From assembly GCF_025685395.1 (NCBI RefSeq), contig NZ_JAGSYA010000004.1, positions 2,852,001-2,916,000 of the forward strand: a stretch of DNA of 64,000 nt, read 5' to 3'. This document shows, piece after piece, positions 27,250 to 35,891 of this stretch (position 1 is its first letter; every line of letters starts with the position of its first letter). A program made the translations under genes and the position numbers. The stretch is from Terriglobus tenax (GTDB lineage Bacteria; Acidobacteriota; Terriglobia; Terriglobales; Acidobacteriaceae). The notes under the pieces were generated by a model. It was not told the DNA's origin, made no database searches, and saw only the letters and a list, made by a program, of their open reading frames with translations.

Positions 27250-27690
27250 TTAGTCGTGGGCGAGTTTGAAGCCGAAGGGAATCAGCGCAGATAACGGAGC
27301 GGAGGCCGCGACGCCATCCAGGCCGGGGAAGAAGATCCATGTCTCGGTGTCGCCAAACTCCAGCAGAGTCTGCCGGCAGGCGCCGCAGGGCATGCTGGCG
27401 GCACCGTTCAGGTTGGTGACGGAGACGGCGCGAATCTTGATCTCCGGCCCCTTGTGCGAGACGGCGGCGGAGATGGCCGACTGTTCGGCGCAGCAAGTCA
27501 GGCGATAGGAGGCGTTCTCCACATTGCAGCCAACATGGATAGAGCCATCGGTCAGCAGCACTGCCGCACCCACGCGGAACTTAGAGTAGGGCGAGTAGGA
27601 GTTGAGAGCGACGCGTCCGGCAAGCGTGTGCAACTGCTCAATCAGTTCGTGGCTCAGGCCGGAGGCGTGCGGTTTGGCAGGCGTCGACAT
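27250..27690 (-). CDS. cdd: Cytidine deaminase
   Basis: 146 residues, the tetrameric type. It deaminates cytidine and deoxycytidine to uridine and deoxyuridine. Zinc and catalytic residues: CCAEQSA (Cys and Glu at about 67-69) and MPCGACRQTLLEF; N-terminal YSPYSKFRVGAA and CNVENASY are substrate-binding signatures. First gene of a leftward unit with deoA; divergent from lhr with a 100-base gap that contains both promoters. Confidence 0.96.
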   Translation of the reverse strand: MSTPAKPHASGLSHELIEQLHTLAGRVALNSYSPYSKFRVGAAVLLTDGSIHVGCNVENASYRLTCCAEQSAISAAVSHKGPEIKIRAVSVTNLNGAASMPCGACRQTLLEFGDTETWIFFPGLDGVAASAPLSALIPFGFKLAHD

Positions 27691-27790
27691 AATGGAACAC
27701 GATCATATCAAAGCCGTGAGTGGCATTTGTTGGGCCCCGGGAAGACGGGCTCGTCATTCCTTCTCAGACGGCATCTAATAGAGACAACGC

Positions 27791-30700
27791 ATGGCCCGCT
27801 CGAAGAAATCTGCCTCCGGCAACGCACCTGGAAAAGACGATGTGCTGTATCTGTTTCATCCGGTCACGGCGGCATGGTTCCGCGCTGTGTTCGACGGTCC
27901 TACGCCACCGCAGGTGGAGGGCTGGCCATCCATTGCACGTGGTGAGTCGACACTGATTCTTGCACCCACCGGCACTGGCAAAACGTTGACCGCCTTTCTG
28001 TGGTGCCTGGACAGGCTGATGCTGCGCACGCCGCCGGCAGAGCAGGGAACCGGTGTGAAGGTGCTGTACCTTTCTCCGCTCAAGGCGCTGGCCGTGGACG
28101 TGGAGCGCAATTTGAATTCTCCGCTCGCCGGCATCGCCAACCAGGCGCGGCAGATGGGCGTGGACTTCTACGAGCCCGTGATCAGCGTCCGCACGGGTGA
28201 CACCCCGCAGCAACAACGCGCCCGCTTTCGCCGCCATCCCGGCGACATCCTGATCACAACGCCGGAGTCGTTGTACCTGCTGCTGACGAGCGAGGCCGGC
28301 GAGGCCCTGCGTTCGGTGGAGACGGTCATCATCGATGAGATTCACGCGCTGGTGCCCACCAAGCGCGGGGCGCACATGGCGCTATCATTGGAGCGGCTGG
28401 AGGCTTTATGTGGACGCAGGTTGCAGCGCATCGGCCTGAGTGCAACGCAACGCCCGTTGGAAGAGGTGGCGCGGTTCCTGGGCGGGACCGAGGAGCCGTT
28501 GCGAGGTGGGAGTTCTGAGTTGCGAGTGGGAAAAGCAGGTCCTTCGGCTGCGCCTCAGGATGACAACGACGAATTCGATGGCGAACTAGACAACCAGCCA
28601 TCCAGCCAACCAGCCAACGCCTTCCGTCCCGTCACTATCGTCAACGCGGGGGCGCGCAAGCGGCTGGAGCTTCGCGTGGAAGTGCCGGTTGAGGATATGG
28701 CCCGGTTGGGAGAGATCGACGATCTGCCCAGTGGTCCGGCATCGCAGGGGCCGAAGCGGACGAGCATCTGGCAGTCGATTCATCCGCGCCTGCTGGAGAT
28801 CATCCGTCAGCATGAGTCGACGATTCTGTTTGTAAATGCGCGCCGCATTGCGGAGCGGCTCGCAGGCGCCATCAACGAGCTTGCGGGTGAATCCGTTGCA
28901 CGCGCGCACCATGGAAGCCTTGCGGCTTCGCAGCGCAGCGAGATTGAAGAGATGTTGAAGGCGGGCAAGCTGAAGGCGCTGGTTGCAACGTCTTCGCTGG
29001 AGCTTGGCATCGATATGGGCGCGGTCGATCTGGTGATCCAGATTGAAGCTCCTCCCTCGGTGGCCAGCGGGCTGCAACGCATTGGCCGCGCCGGGCACAC
29101 GGTGGGAGCTCCGTCGAAGGGTGTGATCTTTCCGAAGTATCGTGCTGATCTTGTCGCGTGTGCTGCTGTGACGCGTGCCATGCACGAGGGCCATGTGGAG
29201 TCGACGCGCTTTCTGCGCAATCCCCTGGACGTGCTGGCGCAGCAGATCGTCGCCATCGTTGCGCAGCCGCCAAGGGAGAGGGAATCGGGAGCAGGGAACA
29301 GGGAACAGAAGGACCCGCCAGCAATTCACTATGACGCGCTGTATGCGCTGATTCGCGGGTGTGCGAACTTTGCTTCGCTCTCGCGAGCCAGCTTTGATGG
29401 CGTGCTGGATATGCTCAGCGGGCGCTATCCCTCGGATGAGTTCGCCGAGCTACGCCCGCGCCTGACATGGGACCGTACCACCAACTGGCTTACACCGCGC
29501 GAAGGCGTGAAGCGCATTGCCATTCTGAATGCGGGGACGATTCCTGATCGTGGTCTATATGGTGTCTTCCTCTCGGGCGAACGCGCCAAGCCGATCCGCG
29601 TGGGCGAACTGGATGAGGAGATGGTCTTTGAGTCGCGAACCGGCGACACCTTTGTGCTGGGCGCTTCCACCTGGCGCATCGATGAGATCACGCATGACCG
29701 CGTGCTTGTCTCACCGGCACCGGGCGAGCCAGGCAAGATGCCTTTCTGGCACGGCGACCAGGCCGGCCGGCCGCTGGAGTTTGGCCGGCGCATCGGTCAG
29801 CTGATCCGCGAACTGCGCGATACGCCACGGCAGGTGGCCATCAACCGGCTTACGCGGGAGCATGATCTGGACCCCATGGCAGCGGAGAATGTGCTGCGCT
29901 ACCTGGCTGACCAGGAGATAGCCACGCGCGTTGTTCCGGATGACCGCAACGTGGTGATCGAACGTGTCCGCGATGAACTGGGCGACTGGCGAGTCTGTGT
30001 GCTCACGCCCTTTGGTTCGCGCATTCACGCTCCGTGGGCCATGGCGGCGACGGCGAAGATCAAGGCCGCAGGCGGGCCAGATGTGGAGACCATGTGGAGC
30101 GAGGACGGCTTCGTCCTGCGTTTTCCGGAGACGGACGAGCCGCCTGCCATTGAACAGCTTCTGCCGGAGCCGCAGGAGGCGGTCGATCTGGTGATGCGGC
30201 AGCTTGGCTCGACTGCGTTGTTCGCGGCAAAGTTTCGTGAAGCAGCGGCCCGTGCCTTGTTGTTGCCGCGACGGCGCGCCGATGGCCGTGCTCCGCTGTG
30301 GCAGCAGAGAAAGCGCGCGTATGACCTGCTGGCCGTGGCGTCGCGTTACAGCGAGTTCCCTATGCTGCTGGAGGCCTATCGCGAGTGCCTGCGCGATGTC
30401 TTTGACCTGCCTGCGCTGCGCGAGATTCTTACGCTGGTCAGCCGTCGCGATCTACGCGTGCATACTGTGGACTCGCGCACTCCTTCGCCCTTTGCCTCGG
30501 CGCTGTTGTTCAGCTACGTGGCCAACTATATCTACGACGGGGACGCTCCTCTGGCCGAGCGACGCGCGCAGGCGCTGAGCATTGACCAGGACCAGCTTCG
30601 CGAGCTGATGGGCGATGCCGACCTGAGGGAGCTTCTGGATGCGGCGGCTATCTCTGAAACAGAAGATCAGTTGCAGCTTCGTGCCGAAGGCTACCGCGCG

Positions 30701-32524
30701 CGCAATGCCGATGGAGTGCACGATCTTCTGTTGCGCCTGGGCGATCTTCGTCCGGCGGAGTTGCTGGAACGGGTTGTCTCGCCCGAGGTGGCGCTTGCCG
30801 TGGACCGTTTGAAGAAGTCGCGTCGCGTGCTGGAGATCGGCCTTGAAGGCGACAAGCGTTTGATTGCGGTGGAGGATGCCGGACGCTATCGCGATGCTCT
30901 TGGTATTCCACTGCCGCCGGGGTTGCCGTCGGCGTTTCTTGAGAAGACGCAGGATGCCTTGCTGGACCTTGTCCGCCGCTACGCGCGCACGCATGGGCCG
31001 TTCACTACGCCCGAAGCCGCAAAGCGTTTTGCCTTGCCGGAGCCGCTGGTGGAAGCGACATTGCAGCGGCTGGTGCAGGCGGGCCGCGTGGTCGAAGGCG
31101 GCTTCCGTCCGGAGGGATCGCACCGCGAGTGGTGCGATGTGGAGGTGCTGCGCACCATCCGTCGCAAATCGCTGGCGAAGCTGCGCCGCGAGGTGGAGCC
31201 GGTGGAGCAACGTACGCTCGCACGGTTCTTCACGCAGTGGCAGGGAGTGGTTACACCGAGGCGCGGGCTGGATGCCGTGCTGGACGCCGTGGAAAACCTG
31301 CAGGGCGCGCCGGTCCCTGCATCGCTGCTTGAGAGCGAGATCCTTCCCGCGCGCATCGGCACCTACAAGCCCGCCGACCTGGATACGCTCATCGCCGCAG
31401 GCGAGGTCATCTGGACCGGTCTGGAGCCGCTGGGCGAGCGCGATGGCCGCCTCGGACTTTTCCTTTCGGACAAGCTGCCGCTGCTGTGGATGCCGCGTCC
31501 GCTGCCGGAGCTGACGGAGAAGGAGAAGCTTGTCGTCGACCTCCTGCAACAGCGTGGCGCGACCTTCTTTGCGCAACTGCTCGAAGGCACGGGAGGCGGA
31601 TATCCCGGTGATCTGCTGGAGGCGCTGTGGTCGCTCGTCTGGAAGGGGCTGGTGACCAACGATTCGCTGCATGCCTTGCGGGCGTATATCGAGAGACCCA
31701 CGACCACGCGTCAGCCTGCGCGACGGGTGCATAACCAGCAGGCCGGCTTCCGATCGCGAAGGACGACTCCGCCGACAGGTCAGGGCCGGTGGGCGTTGAA
31801 TGCGATTGCCTTTGCGGACCAGGCGGCGCGCGCGACATCGTGGAGCCACGCCATCGCGCAGCAGTTGCTGGCGCGCTACGGCATCGTCTTCCGCGAGACG
31901 GCCCACGCGGAGAACCTGCCCGGTGGCTTCAGTGCGGTGTATGACGTGCTGAAGGCGATGGAGGAGTCTGGCAAGATTCGCCGCGGCTACTTTGCGGCCG
32001 ATCTCGGCGCTGTGCAGTTCGCTTTGCCCGCCGCGCTGGACCTGCTGCGGACGCTGCGCAACAAGGTGCAGCACGACGAGCCGGAGATGCTGCTTCTAGC
32101 GGCGACCGACCCGGCGAATCCTTATGGCACACTGCTGCGCTGGCCCGCCGCGCCCGATGCGTCGAGTACGCTGACACGCTCCGTCGGCGCGCGTGTGGTG
32201 CTGTGCGATGGCTCGCTGGCCGCGTACCTGCGCCGCGGCAACCCGAGCATCCAGGTCTTTTTGCCGGAAGAAGAACCGGCCCGCTCGCAGACCGCGCAAC
32301 AAATCGCGCAGTTCTTTGCGGAGGTCGTGGGCCGCAGGGAAGAGGGCGACGAGAACCGCTCGCGTGCCGGGATGTTGATCGCTATGGTCAACGGTGTTCC
32401 TGTTGCGGAAAGCGTAATGGCGAAGGTATTGCTGGAAGCGGGGTTTGTAGCTGCGCCGATGGGGTTCAATCTGCGGAGGCAGCTTTCGCAAGTGCAGCGG
32501 GCAATCAGCCAACCATCCACCTAG
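27791..32524 (+). CDS. lhr: Lhr-family ATP-dependent DNA helicase (long form)
   Basis: 1577 residues, comparable to the long E. coli/mycobacterial Lhr (about 1500). Helicase core: APTGTGKT (Walker A, about 57-64), TTPESLYLLL, DEIH box (about 182-185), LSATQRP, then second RecA domain with SSLELGIDMGAVDLVIQ and QRIGRAGH. Winged-helix and Lhr-core domains follow, then a long C-terminal extension that in relatives oligomerises the protein. Lhr tracks 3'-5' on single strands and unwinds RNA:DNA hybrids in repair. The next gene is a Nei-type glycosylase, as in mycobacteria. Two linkers hold non-family, repeat-derived text (residues about 240-275 and 494-513). Confidence 0.95.
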   Translation: MARSKKSASGNAPGKDDVLYLFHPVTAAWFRAVFDGPTPPQVEGWPSIARGESTLILAPTGTGKTLTAFLWCLDRLMLRTPPAEQGTGVKVLYLSPLKALAVDVERNLNSPLAGIANQARQMGVDFYEPVISVRTGDTPQQQRARFRRHPGDILITTPESLYLLLTSEAGEALRSVETVIIDEIHALVPTKRGAHMALSLERLEALCGRRLQRIGLSATQRPLEEVARFLGGTEEPLRGGSSELRVGKAGPSAAPQDDNDEFDGELDNQPSSQPANAFRPVTIVNAGARKRLELRVEVPVEDMARLGEIDDLPSGPASQGPKRTSIWQSIHPRLLEIIRQHESTILFVNARRIAERLAGAINELAGESVARAHHGSLAASQRSEIEEMLKAGKLKALVATSSLELGIDMGAVDLVIQIEAPPSVASGLQRIGRAGHTVGAPSKGVIFPKYRADLVACAAVTRAMHEGHVESTRFLRNPLDVLAQQIVAIVAQPPRERESGAGNREQKDPPAIHYDALYALIRGCANFASLSRASFDGVLDMLSGRYPSDEFAELRPRLTWDRTTNWLTPREGVKRIAILNAGTIPDRGLYGVFLSGERAKPIRVGELDEEMVFESRTGDTFVLGASTWRIDEITHDRVLVSPAPGEPGKMPFWHGDQAGRPLEFGRRIGQLIRELRDTPRQVAINRLTREHDLDPMAAENVLRYLADQEIATRVVPDDRNVVIERVRDELGDWRVCVLTPFGSRIHAPWAMAATAKIKAAGGPDVETMWSEDGFVLRFPETDEPPAIEQLLPEPQEAVDLVMRQLGSTALFAAKFREAAARALLLPRRRADGRAPLWQQRKRAYDLLAVASRYSEFPMLLEAYRECLRDVFDLPALREILTLVSRRDLRVHTVDSRTPSPFASALLFSYVANYIYDGDAPLAERRAQALSIDQDQLRELMGDADLRELLDAAAISETEDQLQLRAEGYRARNADGVHDLLLRLGDLRPAELLERVVSPEVALAVDRLKKSRRVLEIGLEGDKRLIAVEDAGRYRDALGIPLPPGLPSAFLEKTQDALLDLVRRYARTHGPFTTPEAAKRFALPEPLVEATLQRLVQAGRVVEGGFRPEGSHREWCDVEVLRTIRRKSLAKLRREVEPVEQRTLARFFTQWQGVVTPRRGLDAVLDAVENLQGAPVPASLLESEILPARIGTYKPADLDTLIAAGEVIWTGLEPLGERDGRLGLFLSDKLPLLWMPRPLPELTEKEKLVVDLLQQRGATFFAQLLEGTGGGYPGDLLEALWSLVWKGLVTNDSLHALRAYIERPTTTRQPARRVHNQQAGFRSRRTTPPTGQGRWALNAIAFADQAARATSWSHAIAQQLLARYGIVFRETAHAENLPGGFSAVYDVLKAMEESGKIRRGYFAADLGAVQFALPAALDLLRTLRNKVQHDEPEMLLLAATDPANPYGTLLRWPAAPDASSTLTRSVGARVVLCDGSLAAYLRRGNPSIQVFLPEEEPARSQTAQQIAQFFAEVVGRREEGDENRSRAGMLIAMVNGVPVAESVMAKVLLEAGFVAAPMGFNLRRQLSQVQRAISQPST
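28511..28620 (+). repeat. Intergenic-type repeats embedded in frame in lhr
   Basis: Within the coding region the DNA reads GTTCTGAGTTGCGAGT, then AAAAGCAGGTCC…CAGGATGACAA (28531-28566), then CCAGCCATCCAGCCAACCAG (28596-28615). The same word types occur between genes: GTTCTGAGTTGTGAGT at 51539-51554, AAAGCAGATCC…GGATGA near 19930, and AGCCAACCATCCAACCAG right after lhr (32522-32540). They encode a Ser/Pro/Gln/Asp-rich linker between the two helicase core domains. Confidence 0.6.
29272..29312 (+). repeat. Second low-complexity insert in lhr
   Basis: GGGAGCAGGGAACAGGGAACA is a short tandem of GGGAACA-like units giving the protein text RERESGAGNREQKDPPA, which interrupts otherwise family-like sequence between VAIVAQPP and IHYDALYALIRG. 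Confidence 0.5.
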
Positions 32525-32543
32525 CCAACCATCCAACCAGACA

Positions 32544-33449
32544 ATGCCTGAAGGCGACACAATCTTCCGCTCAGCCCGCGCTCTTGCAAAAGCCCTCACC
32601 GGGAAGGCGGTCATACGCTTTGAGACCGCACTTGCTCCGCTGCAGCGTGTGCAGGACGACACGCCAATCACCGGCCGCATGGTCGAAAAGGTGGAATCGC
32701 GTGGCAAGTGGTTGTTGATGTACCTCTCCGGTGACCTGATTCTTGTTACGCACATGATGATGTCCGGCTCCTGGCATATCTATCGCACCGGAGAGAAGTG
32801 GTGGCTTCCGCGCAAGGCGATGCGCGTGGTGATTGGTGTGGATGGCTTTGAGGCTGTCGCGTTCAACGTTCCGGTAGCGGAGTTCCATACCGCCCGCTCG
32901 CTGGCGCGGCACAGTGCGATTCCGCAACTTGGCCCCGATCTCCTTGACTCATCCTTTACACCGCAGACCGGGCAGCAACGTCTTGCCGAACGCGCTGTTT
33001 CCCACCCGGAAGACGAGGTCGCCGTTGTTCTGCTGAACCAGCGGGTGATGGCGGGGCTGGGGAATGTCTACAAGTCCGAGGTCTGCTTCACTGCGGGTGT
33101 CCATCCCTTCCGCCGCATGGACACGCTGACCGAAGGGGAGATGCTTGCCCTTGCCGACCATGCCCAGCGCTACATGCAGACCAACGTGCGGGATGGCTCC
33201 GGCGACGGAATCGTAACCTACACCGGCAGCCGCCGCACCACGCACCGCGCCGACCAGGAGGAGCGTCTGTGGGTCTACGGCAGGGCGGGAGAGGCCTGCC
33301 GCCGCTGCGGAACAACCATTCTGAGCCGCAAGCAGGGTGTGCAGGCACGCTCCACATATTGGTGCCCGAACTGCCAGCCCTGGAAGGGAAGCGAGGTGGA
33401 ACCGGAGGGCTGGGCGGTGAAGAAGCTCTCGCGCCGGACCAGTTGTTAA
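32544..33449 (+). CDS. Nei/Fpg-type DNA glycosylase (Nei2-like)
   Basis: 301 residues. The mature N-terminus P-E-G-D-T (catalytic Pro2 and Glu3) opens the protein; the H2TH region contains NQRVMAGLGNVYKSEVCF, and a zinc finger ends it (CRRCGT … YWCPNCQ). It removes oxidised bases and cuts the strand by beta/delta elimination. It lies 19 bases behind lhr in the same direction. The Lhr-Nei neighbourhood is known in actinobacteria, supporting cooperation in oxidative damage repair. MPEGDTI favours the Nei over the MutM group. A second member lies at 62966-63871. Confidence 0.93.
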   Translation: MPEGDTIFRSARALAKALTGKAVIRFETALAPLQRVQDDTPITGRMVEKVESRGKWLLMYLSGDLILVTHMMMSGSWHIYRTGEKWWLPRKAMRVVIGVDGFEAVAFNVPVAEFHTARSLARHSAIPQLGPDLLDSSFTPQTGQQRLAERAVSHPEDEVAVVLLNQRVMAGLGNVYKSEVCFTAGVHPFRRMDTLTEGEMLALADHAQRYMQTNVRDGSGDGIVTYTGSRRTTHRADQEERLWVYGRAGEACRRCGTTILSRKQGVQARSTYWCPNCQPWKGSEVEPEGWAVKKLSRRTSC

Positions 33450-33518
33450 GGGGCAAACTGAGCGATTCAGCGGGATTCAGGCATTCTTCGGTCGCTCATT
33501 CAACCCTTCTTCGTTTTC

Positions 33519-33550
33519 ATTCAACTATTCAATTATTCAATCATTCATCT
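33519..33550. repeat. Four tandem 8-bp units (ATTCAANN)
   Basis: ATTCAACT, ATTCAATT, ATTCAATC, ATTCATCT follow without gaps, preceded by further CATTCAA words. The array lies 130 bases upstream of the amine oxidase start, in an A+T-rich intergenic stretch (33450-33681). It could vary by slippage and change promoter spacing. Confidence 0.7.
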
Positions 33551-33681
33551 TGCCTCTGCTCTGCGATACGATTAGGACATTCGGGCTACAGTCTTTGGTT
33601 TCCGCGTGGGGGATTCGTCCATTCACGTGGATGCTGTTCTCTATCTCCAAGGTCGTCGCAACTAAAGGAGTGTCTAATCCC

Positions 33682-35277
33682 ATGGGTATCACACGGCGCG
33701 ATTTCCTTACGCGCGTAGGGCAGGCTGGCGGTTTCAGTGCTGCAGTTGTCACCATGCAAGCTCTCGGCCTGATGCCGATGAAAGAAGTTGAGGCAGAGGC
33801 GGTCAAGGCTACCTCCGGAGCCGGCAAGGGCGTCAGCATTGTCGTTCTGGGTGGCGGTGTGGCCGGTCTGGTTACCGCGTATGAGGCCCGCAAGCTTGGA
33901 TACAAGGTCACCGTTCTGGAAGCCCGTGGCCGCGCCGGTGGCCGTGCTTACTCGGCCCGTGGCGGGGATGTGATCGAATTCGTGGACGGCACCAAGCAGA
34001 ATGTGACCTGGTCGCCTGGCCTGTACTGGAACATGGGTCCCGCCCGTATTCCGTCGGTACATGGCACCATCCTGAGCTACGTTCGTGAGCTGAAGGTTCC
34101 CATGGAGGTTTGCGTCAACACCTCCCGCTCTACCCTGCTGCAGAATGACAAGGTGAACGGCGGCAAGCCCTACACGCAGCGCAAGGTCATCAACGACACC
34201 CGCGGCGAAGTGGCCGAGCTGCTGACCAAGGCCCTGAACGGCGGCGCCCTGGACTCTGAGCTGACCAAGCAGGATCGCGAGCGCCTGGCCGACATCATGC
34301 ACCTGTGGGGACCGCTGGACGGCAAGAACAAGTACACCGGTTCTGACCGTGCTGACATCACGCAGTATCCTGGCGCCGGCCCGCAGGACATGATCATCAA
34401 CCGTCAGCCGATTACGATGCACGACCTTCTGGACGGCAACTTCTGGAACGCCGAGCTGTACGAAGAGGCATGGGACTGGCAGGCAACGATGTTCCAGCCG
34501 GTCAACGGCATGCAGCAGATCTCCAATGCCCTGGCCAAGTCGCTCGGACCGCTGATCGTCAAGTACAACTCGCCTGTCTCGGAGATCCTGAAGACCGAGA
34601 AGGGTGTGAAGGTTGCTTATGAGACGGCAGGCGTCAAGCACACCATTGAGGCAGACTATTGCGTCTGCGCCATGCCTCTGACGATCCTGAACAAGATCAA
34701 AGCTGACCTGTCGCCCGCGGTAAAGGCCGCGGTCGCCCGTGGCGCCGACTCCTACCGCGGTTCGTACAAGGTGCCGTGGGAAGCAACGACCCGCTTCTGG
34801 GAGAAGGACTACAACATCTACGGCGGCCTGAGCTTCCTGGCCAAGGGACCGCAGCCGATCTGGTATCCGTCGAACGGCATGTTCAGCGAAGGCCCGGCCA
34901 TGATCTGCGCCGGCTACCAGGACGAGACGATCGACGGCTTCAACAAGCTGAGCCTGCAGGAGAAGTTCGAGTCCTCGCGCCTGTCGATTGAGAAGATGCA
35001 CCCCGGCGGCGGCAAGCTGGTCTCCAAGCCGGTTTTCAACGGCTGGAAGCATGTGAAGTGGAATGAGGGTTCGTGGATCGGCGCCATCACCAAGGCCGAC
35101 TACGCCACCATTACGCAGAACGACGGCGCAATCTACTTTGCCGGTGACCACACCTCGCACGTGGTGGGCTGGCAGGAAGGCGCCGCAGCCAGCGGACGCC
35201 GCGCCATCCAGATGATCAGCGACCATGTGAAGTCTGCCCGCCTCGGCGGCAAGCTCTCCAGCACGGTTACTGCCTAA
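33682..35277 (+). CDS. Tat-exported flavin monoamine oxidase
   Basis: 531 residues from ATG 33682, behind AAAGGAG (33664-33670). A twin-arginine leader (GITRRDFLTRVGQAG) is followed by the FAD-binding VVLGGGVAGLVTAYEARKLG and VLEARGRAGGRAY (GG doublet), and a C-terminal FAD motif YFAGDHTSHVVGWQEGAAAS. It oxidises an amine or amino acid to imine with oxygen, giving peroxide, in the periplasm. Relatives include L-amino-acid and tryptophan-type oxidases; substrate unknown. An exported RidA protein follows, able to hydrolyse imine/enamine products. Confidence 0.92.
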   Translation: MGITRRDFLTRVGQAGGFSAAVVTMQALGLMPMKEVEAEAVKATSGAGKGVSIVVLGGGVAGLVTAYEARKLGYKVTVLEARGRAGGRAYSARGGDVIEFVDGTKQNVTWSPGLYWNMGPARIPSVHGTILSYVRELKVPMEVCVNTSRSTLLQNDKVNGGKPYTQRKVINDTRGEVAELLTKALNGGALDSELTKQDRERLADIMHLWGPLDGKNKYTGSDRADITQYPGAGPQDMIINRQPITMHDLLDGNFWNAELYEEAWDWQATMFQPVNGMQQISNALAKSLGPLIVKYNSPVSEILKTEKGVKVAYETAGVKHTIEADYCVCAMPLTILNKIKADLSPAVKAAVARGADSYRGSYKVPWEATTRFWEKDYNIYGGLSFLAKGPQPIWYPSNGMFSEGPAMICAGYQDETIDGFNKLSLQEKFESSRLSIEKMHPGGGKLVSKPVFNGWKHVKWNEGSWIGAITKADYATITQNDGAIYFAGDHTSHVVGWQEGAAASGRRAIQMISDHVKSARLGGKLSSTVTA

Positions 35278-35289
35278 ACGAAACACAGG

Positions 35290-35320
35290 GGGCGGGCCTT
35301 CACGGCTCGCCCTTGTATTT
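35290..35320 (+). terminator. Hairpin between amine oxidase and ridA-like gene
   Basis: GGGCGGGCC (35290-35298) pairs with GGCTCGCCC (35304-35312, one G-U pair), followed by TTGTATTTT. It is an intrinsic terminator or attenuator, so the downstream gene may have partly separate expression. Confidence 0.65.
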
Positions 35321-35346
35321 TGGTACTGATGTATCAGGAGATTTCC

Positions 35347-35832
35347 ATGAAGAAGATGTTCCTCGCTCTCGCCCTGACCGCCGCTGCCGCAACCGCCACT
35401 CATGCGCAGACCCCTGTGAAGCACATCCAGGACGACAAGGGCTTTATCGCCACCGGCGTCTGGGCCGGCGACACGCTGTACCTCTCCGGCCAGTTGCCTT
35501 CGCCCGTAACCCCGGCCGACCCGGCCAAGGGCACCCCGGCTGACTACGGCGACATGAAGACCCAGGCCGCCAGCGTCCTGGCCAAGATCGACGGCCTTCT
35601 GAAGGCCCAGGGCCTGACCACGGGTGACGTGGTGAAGGCGACCGTCTTCCTGGCTGCCAACCCGAAGACCGGCAAGCTGGAGTTCGCGGAAATGAATGGC
35701 GAGTTCTCCAAGTACTTCGGCACCAAGGATCAGCCGAACAAGCCGGCCCGCTCGGCTGTGCAGGTAGCTGCCCTGGTGGCTCCCGGTGCTCTGCTTGAGA
35801 TCGAAGTGATTGCTGTGAAGAGCAAGAAGTAA
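35347..35832 (+). CDS. Exported RidA/YjgF-family imine deaminase
   Basis: 161 residues from ATG 35347, behind AGGAG at 35336-35340. A signal peptide (KKMFLALALTAAAATATHAQ) precedes a complete RidA domain: GDTLYLSGQLP, QAASVLAKIDGLLKAQG, VVKATVFLA, EFSKYFG and the arginine of KPARSAVQV that binds the imine carboxylate. Cytoplasmic RidA hydrolyses reactive enamines/imines to ketones and ammonia. Here export places it with the amine oxidase just upstream, a sensible pair. Terminated by a strong hairpin. Confidence 0.93.
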   Translation: MKKMFLALALTAAAATATHAQTPVKHIQDDKGFIATGVWAGDTLYLSGQLPSPVTPADPAKGTPADYGDMKTQAASVLAKIDGLLKAQGLTTGDVVKATVFLAANPKTGKLEFAEMNGEFSKYFGTKDQPNKPARSAVQVAALVAPGALLEIEVIAVKSKK

Positions 35833-35849
35833 GCTCTGCCCAGAAACGG

Positions 35850-35877
35850 AAAAGGCCGGCGTAAGCCGGCCTTTTGC
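35850..35877. terminator. Bidirectional terminator between ridA-like gene and ada
   Basis: AAAAGGCCGGC (35850-35860), loop GTAA, GCCGGCCTTTT (35865-35875). The A-run and T-run make it work for both convergent genes. Confidence 0.9.
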
Positions 35878-35891
35878 TGTCTGAGGGGAAA

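Noticed and set aside
33519-33550. CRISPR-like array
   Set aside because: Units are 8 bp, adjacent and without spacers; it is a simple tandem repeat.
33586-35424. 612-codon frame opposite the amine oxidase
   Set aside because: Covers a gene with Tat leader and FAD motifs on the other strand; the antisense text has no recognisable family.
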